Positions 7,345 through 13,868 of a stretch of DNA of 20,897 nucleotides are shown piece by piece. Numbering within the stretch: the stretch's first letter is position 1; each line of letters starts with the position of its first letter. The notes below the pieces were generated by a model. It made no database searches and was not told the origin of the DNA. It worked only from the letters and a program-made list of their open reading frames with translations. The stretch is taken from NCBI GenBank assembly GCA_910586305.1, contig CAJUGS010000042.1, positions 1-20,897 of the forward strand, given 5' to 3'. The stretch is from an uncultured Duncaniella sp. (GTDB lineage: Bacteria > Bacteroidota > Bacteroidia > Bacteroidales > Muribaculaceae). A program made the position numbers and the translations under genes.

Positions 7345-8127
7345 ATGATCTATCTCAAGACACCTGAGGAAATCGAAAAGATGCGACAGGCATGCACGCT
7401 CGTGAGCCGCACACTTGGCGAAATCGCCAAGTGGGTGGCTCCCGGCGTGACTACCCGTCACCTTGACAACATTGCCCGCGAGTTCATGCGCGACAATGGC
7501 GGAAAACCGGCCTGCCTCGGCTATGGCGGCTTTCCCGGCACCCTTTGTATCGAAGTCAACGAGACCGTTGTTCACGGCTTCCCCTCCGGCTACGAGCTGC
7601 GCGAGGGCGACATCGTCGGAATCGACACTGTTGTCGAGCTCGACGGCTTCAACGGAGATATGTGCTACACATTCCCTGTCGGCGACATCACCCCCGAACT
7701 GACTGCCCTTTGCAAGACTACAAAGGAAAGTCTCTACAAGGGCATAGAGGCCGCCCAGGAGGGACGCCGCATCGGCGACATAGCCAATGCCGTGCAGACC
7801 TACTGTGAGAAGCGCGGCTACACTGTGGTCCGCGAGATGTGTGGACACGGTATCGGACGCAAGATGCATGAAGATCCCGAGGTGCCCAACTACGGACGCC
7901 GTGGCGTGGGACCCGTTCTCAAAAAAGGAATGTGCATATGCATAGAGCCTATGATCAACATGGGTAGCCGTAATATCGTCATCGAGCGCGATGGCTGGCA
8001 CTGCCGCACCAAGGACCGCAAACCCTCTGCCCACTACGAGCACACGATCACCATCACACCCGAGGGCCCCGAGATACTCACGACCTTCGACTACGTGGAG
8101 GAAGTGCTCGGAGATAGATTCATTTAA
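7345..8127 (+). CDS. map: Methionine aminopeptidase, type I
   Basis: Cytosolic dinuclear metalloenzyme that removes the initiator methionine from nascent proteins. The ATG at 7345 gives 260 residues starting MIYLKTPEEIEKMRQA, the normal N-terminus; a longer reading from TTG at 7309 would add 12 unconserved residues. Catalytic and metal residues are all visible: His77 (NETVVHGFP), Asp94 (VGIDTVVELDG), Asp105 (FNGDMCY), His168 (CGHGIGRKMHEDP), Glu201 (CIEPMIN) and Glu232 (YEHTITIT). There is no N-terminal zinc-finger extension, so it is the short type Ia form. It sits between secY and infA. Confidence 0.97.
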   Translation: MIYLKTPEEIEKMRQACTLVSRTLGEIAKWVAPGVTTRHLDNIAREFMRDNGGKPACLGYGGFPGTLCIEVNETVVHGFPSGYELREGDIVGIDTVVELDGFNGDMCYTFPVGDITPELTALCKTTKESLYKGIEAAQEGRRIGDIANAVQTYCEKRGYTVVREMCGHGIGRKMHEDPEVPNYGRRGVGPVLKKGMCICIEPMINMGSRNIVIERDGWHCRTKDRKPSAHYEHTITITPEGPEILTTFDYVEEVLGDRFI

Positions 8128-8150
8128 ATATCAATACTACATTTCTGTAT

Positions 8151-8369
8151 ATGGCAAAACAAGCTGCAATCGAACTTGACGGAACCATCGTCGAAGCACT
8201 CTCCAACGCAATGTTCCGCGTCGAACTTGAGAACGGACACGAAATCACAGCCCACATCTCAGGCAAGATGCGTATGCACTACATCAAGATTCTGCCCGGC
8301 GACAAAGTCAAGGTAGAGATGTCGCCCTACGATCTTTCGAAGGGCCGCATAGCCTTCCGATATAAATAA
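8151..8369 (+). CDS. infA: Translation initiation factor IF-1
   Basis: Binds the 30S A site during initiation and assists IF-2 and IF-3. It has 72 residues, the standard length, with a single S1-like OB-fold: MAKQAAIELDGTIVEALSNA, then FRVELENGHEITAHISGKMR and LPGDKVKVEMSPYDLSKGRI. It follows map by 23 bp. An AGGAGG motif begins one base after its stop, although the next gene (rpmJ) does not start until 81 bases downstream. Confidence 0.98.
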   Translation: MAKQAAIELDGTIVEALSNAMFRVELENGHEITAHISGKMRMHYIKILPGDKVKVEMSPYDLSKGRIAFRYK

Positions 8370-8450
8370 TAGGAGGGTCTATTTCTTCTGCTTTGACTCT
8401 CTCCTCACAACGCAAACGAATACACACAATTCAATTCAATATCCTATCAC
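8370..8450 (+). promoter_or_regulatory. infA-rpmJ spacer with misplaced AGGAGG
   Basis: 81 bp between genes. AGGAGG (8371-8376) is a perfect anti-SD complement but lies 74 bases before the rpmJ ATG, with no ATG at normal spacing. AGGAGGG 8371-8377 can pair with CTCTCCT 8399-8405 (seven pairs including one G-U, 21-base loop), which would hide it. The remaining stretch to rpmJ is A/C/T-rich and looks unstructured. Function is unknown; a small regulatory element is possible. Confidence 0.35.
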
Positions 8451-8567
8451 ATGAAAGTAAGAGCTTCTGTTAAAAAGCGCACTCCCGACAGCAAGATCGT
8501 GCGCCGCAAGGGACGTCTTTACGTCATCAACAAAAAGAACCCCAAGTACAAGCAGCGTCAAGGCTAA
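8451..8567 (+). CDS. rpmJ: 50S ribosomal protein L36 (bL36), zinc-free form
   Basis: Smallest large-subunit protein. Hand translation gives 38 residues, MKVRASVKKRTPDSKIVRRK followed by GRLYVINKKNPKYKQRQG. It aligns end to end with E. coli L36, but the zinc ligands are gone: the two N-terminal cysteines are Thr11 and Ser14, the third is Asn27, and the His is Tyr33. This is the C-minus form, which folds without zinc. The next gene, rpsM, is 168 bp away behind a candidate promoter, so rpmJ may end the upstream transcription unit or be read through. Confidence 0.96.
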   Translation: MKVRASVKKRTPDSKIVRRKGRLYVINKKNPKYKQRQG

Positions 8568-8694
8568 TATCTCACGATTTGTAAGATTGCACGAAAAAGG
8601 CATTTGAGGGCTTTGGTTAGTTAAATTATACAAACGATTTCTAACAAGTCTTTCATTTGGCTTTCTCGTCGTCTCTCATCTGAGAAATTAGTAT

Positions 8695-8702
8695 TACCTT
8701 TG
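8695..8702 (+). promoter_or_regulatory. Candidate -7 element for the alpha operon
   Basis: TACCTTTG fits the Bacteroidetes sigma(ABfr) -7 consensus TAnnTTTG and lies in the 168-bp gap between rpmJ and rpsM. A good -33 TTTG at the usual distance is not evident (CATTTGG at 8654-8660 is too far upstream). If used, transcription would begin near 8708, leaving an rpsM leader of only about 27 bases. Confidence 0.55.
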
Positions 8703-8735
8703 CAAAAAATTAAAAGCAAGTAATCAAGTAATTAT

Positions 8736-9116
8736 ATGGCAGTAAGAATCGTGGGAGTTGACCTCCCCCAGAACAAAAGAGGTGAGATAGCACTGACCTA
8801 TATCTTCGGTATCGGGCGCAGCGCAGCAAAGTCCATCCTCGACAAAGCCGGCATCGACGTCAATATCAAGGTCAAGGACTGGACTGACGATCAGGCGGCC
8901 AAGGTGCGTGAAGTCATCGGCTCCGACTACAAGGTAGAGGGTGACCTCCGTTCCGAAATTCAGCTCAACATCAAGCGCCTCATGGACATCGGCTGCTACC
9001 GTGGCATCCGTCACCGTAACGGTCTTCCCGTTCGTGGCCAGAGCACCAAGAACAACGCCCGCACCCGCAAGGGACGCAAGAAAACCGTTGCTAACAAGAA
9101 AAAAGCTACTAAATAA
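8736..9116 (+). CDS. rpsM: 30S ribosomal protein S13 (uS13)
   Basis: 30S head protein that contacts P-site tRNA and forms bridges B1a/B1b with the 50S subunit. It has 126 residues, a standard size. It begins MAVRIVGVDLPQNKRGEIAL, contains the helix-two-turn-helix block TYIFGIGRSAAKSILDKAGI, and ends with the basic tail around RHRNGLPVRGQSTKNNARTR. It is the first gene of the alpha-operon segment, preceded by a plausible promoter, and lies 9 bp before rpsK. Confidence 0.98.
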   Translation: MAVRIVGVDLPQNKRGEIALTYIFGIGRSAAKSILDKAGIDVNIKVKDWTDDQAAKVREVIGSDYKVEGDLRSEIQLNIKRLMDIGCYRGIRHRNGLPVRGQSTKNNARTRKGRKKTVANKKKATK

Positions 9117-9125
9117 TAACAGAAT

Positions 9126-9515
9126 ATGGCAAAAAAGACAGTCGCCGCTAAGAAACGCAACGTTAAGGTTGATGCCGCCGGCCAGCTTCACGTTCACTCG
9201 TCTTTCAATAACATCATCGTGTGCTTAGCCAACTCTGAAGGTCAGGTTATCTCCTGGTCCTCTGCTGGCAAGATGGGTTTCCGCGGTTCAAAGAAGAACA
9301 CCCCCTACGCTGCCCAGATGGCAGCCCAGGATTGCGCTAAGGTTGCTTATGACCTCGGCCTCCGCAAGGTTAAGGCTTATGTCAAGGGTCCCGGCAATGG
9401 TCGCGAATCCGCTATCCGCACCATCCACGGTGCAGGTATCGAAGTTACAGAAATCGTAGACGTAACTCCGCTGCCCCACAACGGTTGCCGTCCTCCCAAG
9501 CGTCGCCGCGTATAA
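9126..9515 (+). CDS. rpsK: 30S ribosomal protein S11 (uS11)
   Basis: 30S platform protein near the mRNA exit and the E site. It has 129 residues, the usual length. A basic N-terminal tail (MAKKTVAAKKRNVKVDAAGQ) precedes the conserved SFNNIIVCLANSEGQVISWS, KTGFRGSKK-like (KMGFRGSKKNTPYAAQMAAQ), and VKGPGNGRESAIRTIHGAGI. The C-terminus VTPLPHNGCRPPKRRRV is diagnostic. It is followed by the largest gap in the ribosomal cluster (361 bp) before rpsD. Confidence 0.98.
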   Translation: MAKKTVAAKKRNVKVDAAGQLHVHSSFNNIIVCLANSEGQVISWSSAGKMGFRGSKKNTPYAAQMAAQDCAKVAYDLGLRKVKAYVKGPGNGRESAIRTIHGAGIEVTEIVDVTPLPHNGCRPPKRRRV

Positions 9516-9876
9516 TCTCGACGGTGTCGTCCCCTAAAGCGTCCGGAAAGGCCATATTCACCCACACAACACTCCGGCTCGGCTCTTCTTTCATATCATG
9601 TCATTCGAGCCGGATGGACTTTCTCGGACCACACCAGGACGGATACGGTAAATTTTGAAATCTTAATTTACACTTTCAACCCCCTCCTCGCAGTGCAACT
9701 TCCGTCTGAGCCCTTCTCAGGGTCACAGCGCACCTCATTCCGATGAAATAGGCCACTTTTTCACATCACCTCTCAGTGGCCGCGGCTGTCAAAAGGAGTG
9801 AGAACGCCCCGCCCTCGAAAGGAGCTGTCATAAAGGCCGTGAAGCACACAGCGACAAGATAAGTAAATAAAACAAA
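9516..9876 (+). promoter_or_regulatory. Structured spacer upstream of rpsD (candidate RNA leader)
   Basis: 361 bp with no convincing gene. Perfect inverted repeats seen: TCCGGCTCG 9573-9581 with CGAGCCGGA 9606-9614 (9 bp); GTAAATT 9648-9654 with AATTTAC 9665-9671; CCCT 9711-9714 with AGGG 9719-9722; GGCCACT 9751-9757 with AGTGGCC 9775-9781. Further on, AAAGGAG occurs at 9792-9798 and 9818-9824, and GCTGTCA at 9785-9791 and 9824-9830. No stem ends in a terminator T-tract, and no clear TAnnTTTG promoter was found. S4, encoded downstream, is the alpha-operon repressor in E. coli; a leader acting on rpsD, rpoA and rplQ is inference. Confidence 0.55.
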
Positions 9877-10482
9877 ATGGCAAGATACACAGGTCCCCGC
9901 ACCAAAATCGCCCGCAAATTCGGCGAACCTATCTTCGGCGAAGACAAAGTCCTCACCAAGAAGAACTATCCCCCGGGACAGCACGGTCTCAACAAGCGTC
10001 GCAAGACCTCTGAGTACGGTGTCCAGCTTCGCGAAAAGCAGAAGGCCAAATACACCTATGGCGTGCTCGAGAAGCAGTTCCACAACCTCTTCGACAAGGC
10101 ATCCCGCTCCAAGGGTATCACCGGTGAGATCCTTCTCCAGCTTCTCGAAGGCCGTCTCGACAACGTAGTTTATCGTCTCGGCATCGCCCCCACTCGCGCA
10201 GCTGCTCGTCAGCTCGTGCTCCATCGCCACATCGTGGTAAACGGCAAGGTTGTCAACATCGCATCCTATGCTGTAAAGCCCGGCGATGTAATCGGTGTCC
10301 GCGAAAAATCCAAGTCTCTCGAAGTTATCGCCGACGCACTCGCCGGCTTCAATCACAGCAAGTATCCCTGGCTCGAATGGGACGAGAACGTTAAGGCAGG
10401 CAAGTTCCTCCACGTACCCGCCCGCGAGGATATCCCCGAGAACATCAAAGAGCAGCTTATCGTCGAGTTGTATTCTAAATAA
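9877..10482 (+). CDS. rpsD: 30S ribosomal protein S4 (uS4), zinc-free form
   Basis: Primary assembly protein binding the five-way junction of 16S rRNA, part of the mRNA-entry helicase, and autogenous repressor of the alpha operon in E. coli. It has 201 residues, typical. The N-terminal region (MARYTGPRTKIARKFGEPIF) has no cysteines, so the zinc-knuckle is absent. The S4 RNA-binding domain spans about residues 90-155 (LDNVVYRLGIAPTRAAARQL, HIVVNGKVVNIASYAVKPGD), and the C-terminus has PREDIPENIKEQLIVELYSK-like sequence. The ATG at 9877 follows A-rich sequence without a Shine-Dalgarno. It sits 17 bp before rpoA. Confidence 0.98.
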   Translation: MARYTGPRTKIARKFGEPIFGEDKVLTKKNYPPGQHGLNKRRKTSEYGVQLREKQKAKYTYGVLEKQFHNLFDKASRSKGITGEILLQLLEGRLDNVVYRLGIAPTRAAARQLVLHRHIVVNGKVVNIASYAVKPGDVIGVREKSKSLEVIADALAGFNHSKYPWLEWDENVKAGKFLHVPAREDIPENIKEQLIVELYSK

Positions 10483-10499
10483 TCAATAAATTAAGATCC

Positions 10500-11492
10500 A
10501 TGGCTATTTTAGCATTCCAAAAACCTGACAAAGTCCTAATGTTGGAAGCCGATAACCATTTCGGTAAATTTGAGTTTAAGCCATTGGAACCGGGATATGG
10601 TATCACCATAGGTAATGCCCTTCGTCGCATCCTCCTCTCTTCGCTCGAAGGCTATGCCATTTCAAGCATCCGCATTGACGGCGTGAAGCATGAGTTTGAC
10701 ACTATTCCCGGTGTCAAAGAAGATGTCACAAACATCATCCTTAATCTCAAAAAGGTCAATCTCAAGCAGACGGTTGAAGACACCGAGGCTGAGAAGGCTA
10801 CCATCACCGTGTCAGGCAAGGAAGAGTTTACAGCCGGTGACATTGGCAAGGGCCTTTCAGGGTTTGAGGTTCTCAACCCCGACCTTGTGATATGTCATTT
10901 GGATCCGAGCGCAAGCTTCACTATCGACCTCACAATCAACAAGGGTCGCGGATGGGTTCCCGCCGAGGAAAACCGTAATGCCGGCGATGCAATCGATGTC
11001 ATTGCGATAGACTCCATCTACACCCCTATCCAGAACGTGAAGTACACCGTGGAGAACTTCCGCGTTGATCAAAAGACCGACTACGACAAGCTCACACTTG
11101 AAATTACTACGGACGGTTCTATCCTTCCGAAGGACGCTCTCAAGGAAGCTGCCAAAATCCTCATCTACCACTTCATGCTTTTCAGCGACGAGAAGATAAC
11201 TCTCGAAGCCGAGGAGGAGAACGGCGAAGAGGAATTTGACGAAGAAGTGCTCCATATGCGCCAGCTCCTCAAGTCGAAACTCGTCGACATGGATCTGAGC
11301 GTTCGCGCACTCAACTGCCTCAAGAGCGCAGAGGTCGAAACCCTTGGCGAACTCGTGGTCTTCAACAAGACAGACCTACTGAAGTTCCGCAATTTTGGCA
11401 AGAAGTCGCTTACAGAGCTTGACGAACTTCTCGCCAATCTCAACCTCTCCTTTGGAATGGATATTTCAAAATACAAACTTGATAAAGAGTAA
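10500..11492 (+). CDS. rpoA: DNA-directed RNA polymerase subunit alpha
   Basis: Dimer that scaffolds RNA polymerase assembly and contacts promoters and activators. It has 330 residues, typical of the family. The N-terminal domain (about 1-235) includes GYGITIGNALRRILLSSLEG, with Arg42/Arg43 in the block that binds beta. An acidic linker (about 236-250, EAEEENGEEEFDEE) leads to the C-terminal domain (about 255-325), where Arg269, Asn272 and Lys274 (SVRALNCLK) and the NFGKKSL motif match the E. coli DNA-contacting set around Arg265. UP-element binding is therefore expected to be possible. It sits 17 bp after rpsD and 9 bp before rplQ. Confidence 0.98.
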   Translation: MAILAFQKPDKVLMLEADNHFGKFEFKPLEPGYGITIGNALRRILLSSLEGYAISSIRIDGVKHEFDTIPGVKEDVTNIILNLKKVNLKQTVEDTEAEKATITVSGKEEFTAGDIGKGLSGFEVLNPDLVICHLDPSASFTIDLTINKGRGWVPAEENRNAGDAIDVIAIDSIYTPIQNVKYTVENFRVDQKTDYDKLTLEITTDGSILPKDALKEAAKILIYHFMLFSDEKITLEAEEENGEEEFDEEVLHMRQLLKSKLVDMDLSVRALNCLKSAEVETLGELVVFNKTDLLKFRNFGKKSLTELDELLANLNLSFGMDISKYKLDKE

Positions 11493-11501
11493 CAAATAAC
11501 G

Positions 11502-11987
11502 ATGAGACACAATAAAAAATTCAACCACCTCAGCCGCAAGAAGGCTCATCGCGATGCTCTCCTGGCCAACATGACGATCTCGCTGATCATGCACAAGCGC
11601 ATCTTCACCACACTCGCCAAGGCCAAGGCTCTTCGCATGTATGCCGAGCCCCTCATCAACCGCGCTAAAGAGGACAGCACTCCCAACCGTCGCCTCGTCT
11701 TCGCTCACCTCCAGAACAAGGAGGCTGTGACCGAGCTTTTCCGCGAAGTCGCACAGAAGATCGCCAACCGCCCCGGCGGCTACACCCGCATCCTCAAGAC
11801 AGGCAACCGTCTTGGTGACAACGCCAAGACCTGCTTCATCGAGCTCGTTGACTATAACGAAGCTATGCTCAACGACAAGCCCGCCAAGAAGGGTGCACGC
11901 ACCCGTCGCTCACGCCGTGGCGCAGGCAAGGCCGCTGAAGCACCTGCAACAGAGGCTCCCGCAGCAGAAGCACCCGCAGCAGAATAA
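11502..11987 (+). CDS. rplQ: 50S ribosomal protein L17 (bL17) with Ala/Pro/Glu tail
   Basis: Large-subunit protein near the exit tunnel. The conserved core (about residues 1-125) begins MRHNKKFNHLSRKKAHRDAL and includes IFTTLAKAKALRMYAEPLIN and FREVAQKIANRPGGYTRILK plus RLGDNAKTCFIELVD. The core is close to the 115-130 residues of many L17 proteins, but this one has 161, because a basic segment (KGARTRRSRRGAGK) and a repeated EAPAA tail are added. Extended tails are known in Bacteroidetes L17, so this is probably not a fusion. It ends the alpha operon, and an intrinsic terminator begins 24 bases after the stop. Confidence 0.97.
   Translation: MRHNKKFNHLSRKKAHRDALLANMTISLIMHKRIFTTLAKAKALRMYAEPLINRAKEDSTPNRRLVFAHLQNKEAVTELFREVAQKIANRPGGYTRILKTGNRLGDNAKTCFIELVDYNEAMLNDKPAKKGARTRRSRRGAGKAAEAPATEAPAAEAPAAE
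11937..11984 (+). repeat. 15-bp in-frame tandem repeat in the rplQ tail
   Basis: Three consecutive 15-bp units at 11937-11951, 11952-11966 and 11967-11981, followed by a final GAA, encode EAPAT-EAPAA-EAPAA-E. Units differ by two to four bases, so this is a short coding minisatellite that could vary in copy number between strains. Confidence 0.8.
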
Positions 11988-12010
11988 TCTGCGCGACAGA
12001 TAAACAATAA

Positions 12011-12070
12011 AAGCCCTCTTGACCGCCCATGCCGACAAATGGCATAACCGGTGGGTCAGAGGGCTTTTTT
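12011..12070 (+). terminator. Intrinsic terminator of the ribosomal cluster
   Basis: AGCCCTCT 12012-12019, a bulged T, then GACC 12021-12024 pair with GGTC 12054-12057 and AGAGGGCT 12058-12065, directly followed by a T run (12066-12070). A smaller hairpin (ATGCC with GGCAT, loop GACAAAT) sits inside. It lies just after rplQ and marks the end of the S10-spc-alpha unit. Confidence 0.9.
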
Positions 12071-12097
12071 CATACCTCACTCCCTCATTCTCTCATC

Positions 12098-12385
12098 ATG
12101 TCATTTCCACCCATTGATATAACCTCGGGAGAGCGCAAGGCACTTCTCTTGCTCCTCGCTGTCCTCGTCGTGGCCGCTACACTGATGTGGTGTGCCGACT
12201 CCGGCACGTCGGTGGCTGCACCCTCTCCGGGGGCTGTCGCGGGCGACACAGTCGTTCCGGCTGTTCGGACAGTCAGCAGCGACACCGCGGTGGGCCGTAA
12301 GAAGAAGAGAAGCCGCAAACCGTCGCGCCACAAGGCTGCGCCTCCCCCTTCCCGCAGTCCGCTCGACCAGCCCGTCTCGGATTGA
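12098..12385 (+). CDS. Small single-pass membrane protein, function unknown
   Basis: I do not recognise this gene. The ATG at 12098 gives 95 residues; an in-frame ATG at 12029 would place the start inside the rplQ terminator, so it was rejected. Residues 1-13 are polar (MSFPPIDITSGERK), residues 14-31 form one hydrophobic helix (ALLLLLAVLVVAATLMW), and the rest is Ala/Pro/Thr-rich with a basic patch (GRKKKRSRKPSRHK, 66-79) and the ending RSPLDQPVSD. The ERKALLLLL start resembles the membrane anchor of Bacteroidetes ComEA-like proteins, but no helix-hairpin-helix domain follows. It lies between two terminators, so it may have its own weak promoter or depend on readthrough. Confidence 0.6.
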   Translation: MSFPPIDITSGERKALLLLLAVLVVAATLMWCADSGTSVAAPSPGAVAGDTVVPAVRTVSSDTAVGRKKKRSRKPSRHKAAPPPSRSPLDQPVSD

Positions 12386-12413
12386 AGTGTGACTTGATGA
12401 CCATAGGCTTAAA

Positions 12414-12464
12414 AAGAGCGTGAGGCTGTGCCGGAAAAGATGTCCGGCGCAGCCTCACGCTTTT
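12414..12464. terminator. Bidirectional terminator hairpin
   Basis: A stem of 22 pairs (12414-12435 with 12443-12464, two G-T pairs, loop AAAGATG) lies between the convergent small membrane protein gene and the MFS gene. It has an A run on the left (12411-12415) and a T run on the right (12461-12464), so it can end transcription from both sides. Confidence 0.85.
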
Positions 12465-12485
12465 ACTGTATGGTCAGTGTCTCCT

Positions 12486-13868
12486 TTAGAGATTGCGGGG
12501 GTCAACCTCCTCTTCTTCCACAGGAATGTCGGTGTTGACATTCTTCGAGCCCACGAGGCCGTAGAAGAGCAGATAGGCAAGCATTGCGATCACAAGCCAG
12601 TAGCTTGCCATATAGCCCACGGCGTTTGCGATGCCGTTCTGTATCAGAGGCATCACGCCGCCGCCTACCACCATCATCATGAAGATACCAGAGGCCTGGG
12701 CTGTATATTTGCCGAGACCCTCTACTGCGAGGTTGAAGATACCGCCCCACATGATGGATGTGCAGAGGCCGCAGAGCACAAGCAGAAAGGCGCTGACGGG
12801 CACTTGTGCACCATCCGAGTAGATAGCCTCAGGCACAGTGATTGTAGTGGTCTTGGGGAGGAATATCGCAAGCATTATAAGAATGATGGCAGTGGCCGAG
12901 ACAAATGTCAGCTGGGTCTTTGAGGATACAGCACCACTGATGAAGCCCGAGAGTGTGCGGCCCACGAGCATGAGCAGCCAGTAGATGGCCACGATGGTTC
13001 CGGCTATGGCCGAAGCCTCGCCTGTCACCTCGGCGCCGCGGGCACTCTGGTCGGCCAGATAGAAGTTGAGAGTGCCGGGGATGCCGATCTCGATGCCGAC
13101 ATAGAAGAAGATGCCAACTACGCCGAGTACAGTGTGGCGGAAATTCCAGGGAGAGTGAGCGTATTTCACCTTGCGCACACCGGTCTGGTTGGGTTCGGGG
13201 ATGGGCATGAAGATGAGTATCACGAAAGCAGTGATGAAGATTCCCATACCGATGAAGAGGAGCGGTGTCACGGCCGACATCATGGTGTTTTTGGAGAGAA
13301 CGCCTATAAGTGCGCCCACAAAGAACGGGGTCATTGTGCCCGAGAACGAGTTGAGAGCGCCGCCAAACTGGAGCAGCTGGTTACCCTTGTTTCCGCCGCC
13401 TCCCAGGAGGTTGAGCATGGGGCACACCACGGTGTTGAGCATACACACGCAGAAGCCGCAGATGAATGCGCCAAGCAGATAGATGAAGAAGTTGAGGGTG
13501 ATGGGGAATGTAGTGGCAACTCCCTCGGCGGTTGTCGACGAGTAGTTCATCACCACGGTGTCGATTCCAACGAAGCTTGAGAGATACTGCACGAAGAGAC
13601 CGACGGTGCCCACGGCAAGAGCCCACAGAGCGGTCTTCTTATAACCGATTTTCACAAGGAGGTTGCCGGCGGGTATACCCATGAAGAGATAAGCCAGGAA
13701 GTTCATCATATTACCCATCATACCCAGAACCGAGTTGCCCTCGAACTGGTTTCCCCAGATAGTGCCGATAGGAGCGGCGAGGTTCGTAACGAATGCAATC
13801 ATGCCATAGATGAAAAACATCACCACGATGGCTACGACGTTACCGTTTTTCTTAACGGAATTTTCCAT
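12486..13868 (-). CDS. FucP-like sugar MFS transporter
   Basis: Inner-membrane transporter of the major facilitator superfamily, closest in pattern to the fucose/glucose/galactose permease (FucP/GluP) family. It has 460 residues and about 12 hydrophobic helices. The motif GIPAGNLLVKIGYKKTALWA (about 64-83) corresponds to IPAGILMKKLSYKAG in FucP, and IFNLAVEGLGKYTAQASGIF with VVGGGVMPL (about 377-408) matches the FucP region IFSLGIKNLG...IGGGIVTP. By hand alignment the FucP proton-coupling residues Asp46 and Glu135 are Asn29 (VTNLAAP) and Asn145 (CMLNTVVCP). Substrate is unknown; a monosaccharide is likely. It is divergent from transketolase and has a candidate promoter at 14012-14019. Confidence 0.85.
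   Translation of the reverse strand: MENSVKKNGNVVAIVVMFFIYGMIAFVTNLAAPIGTIWGNQFEGNSVLGMMGNMMNFLAYLFMGIPAGNLLVKIGYKKTALWALAVGTVGLFVQYLSSFVGIDTVVMNYSSTTAEGVATTFPITLNFFIYLLGAFICGFCVCMLNTVVCPMLNLLGGGGNKGNQLLQFGGALNSFSGTMTPFFVGALIGVLSKNTMMSAVTPLLFIGMGIFITAFVILIFMPIPEPNQTGVRKVKYAHSPWNFRHTVLGVVGIFFYVGIEIGIPGTLNFYLADQSARGAEVTGEASAIAGTIVAIYWLLMLVGRTLSGFISGAVSSKTQLTFVSATAIILIMLAIFLPKTTTITVPEAIYSDGAQVPVSAFLLVLCGLCTSIMWGGIFNLAVEGLGKYTAQASGIFMMMVVGGGVMPLIQNGIANAVGYMASYWLVIAMLAYLLFYGLVGSKNVNTDIPVEEEEVDPRNL

Noticed and set aside
8654..8660. CATTTGG as the -33 element of the alpha operon promoter
   Set aside because: It is about 37 bases before the -7 candidate, well beyond the usual 19-21 spacing.
13134..13580. 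Long + strand open frame opposite the MFS gene, rich in His and Glu
   Set aside because: It is the mirror of hydrophobic transmembrane codons and has no family resemblance.
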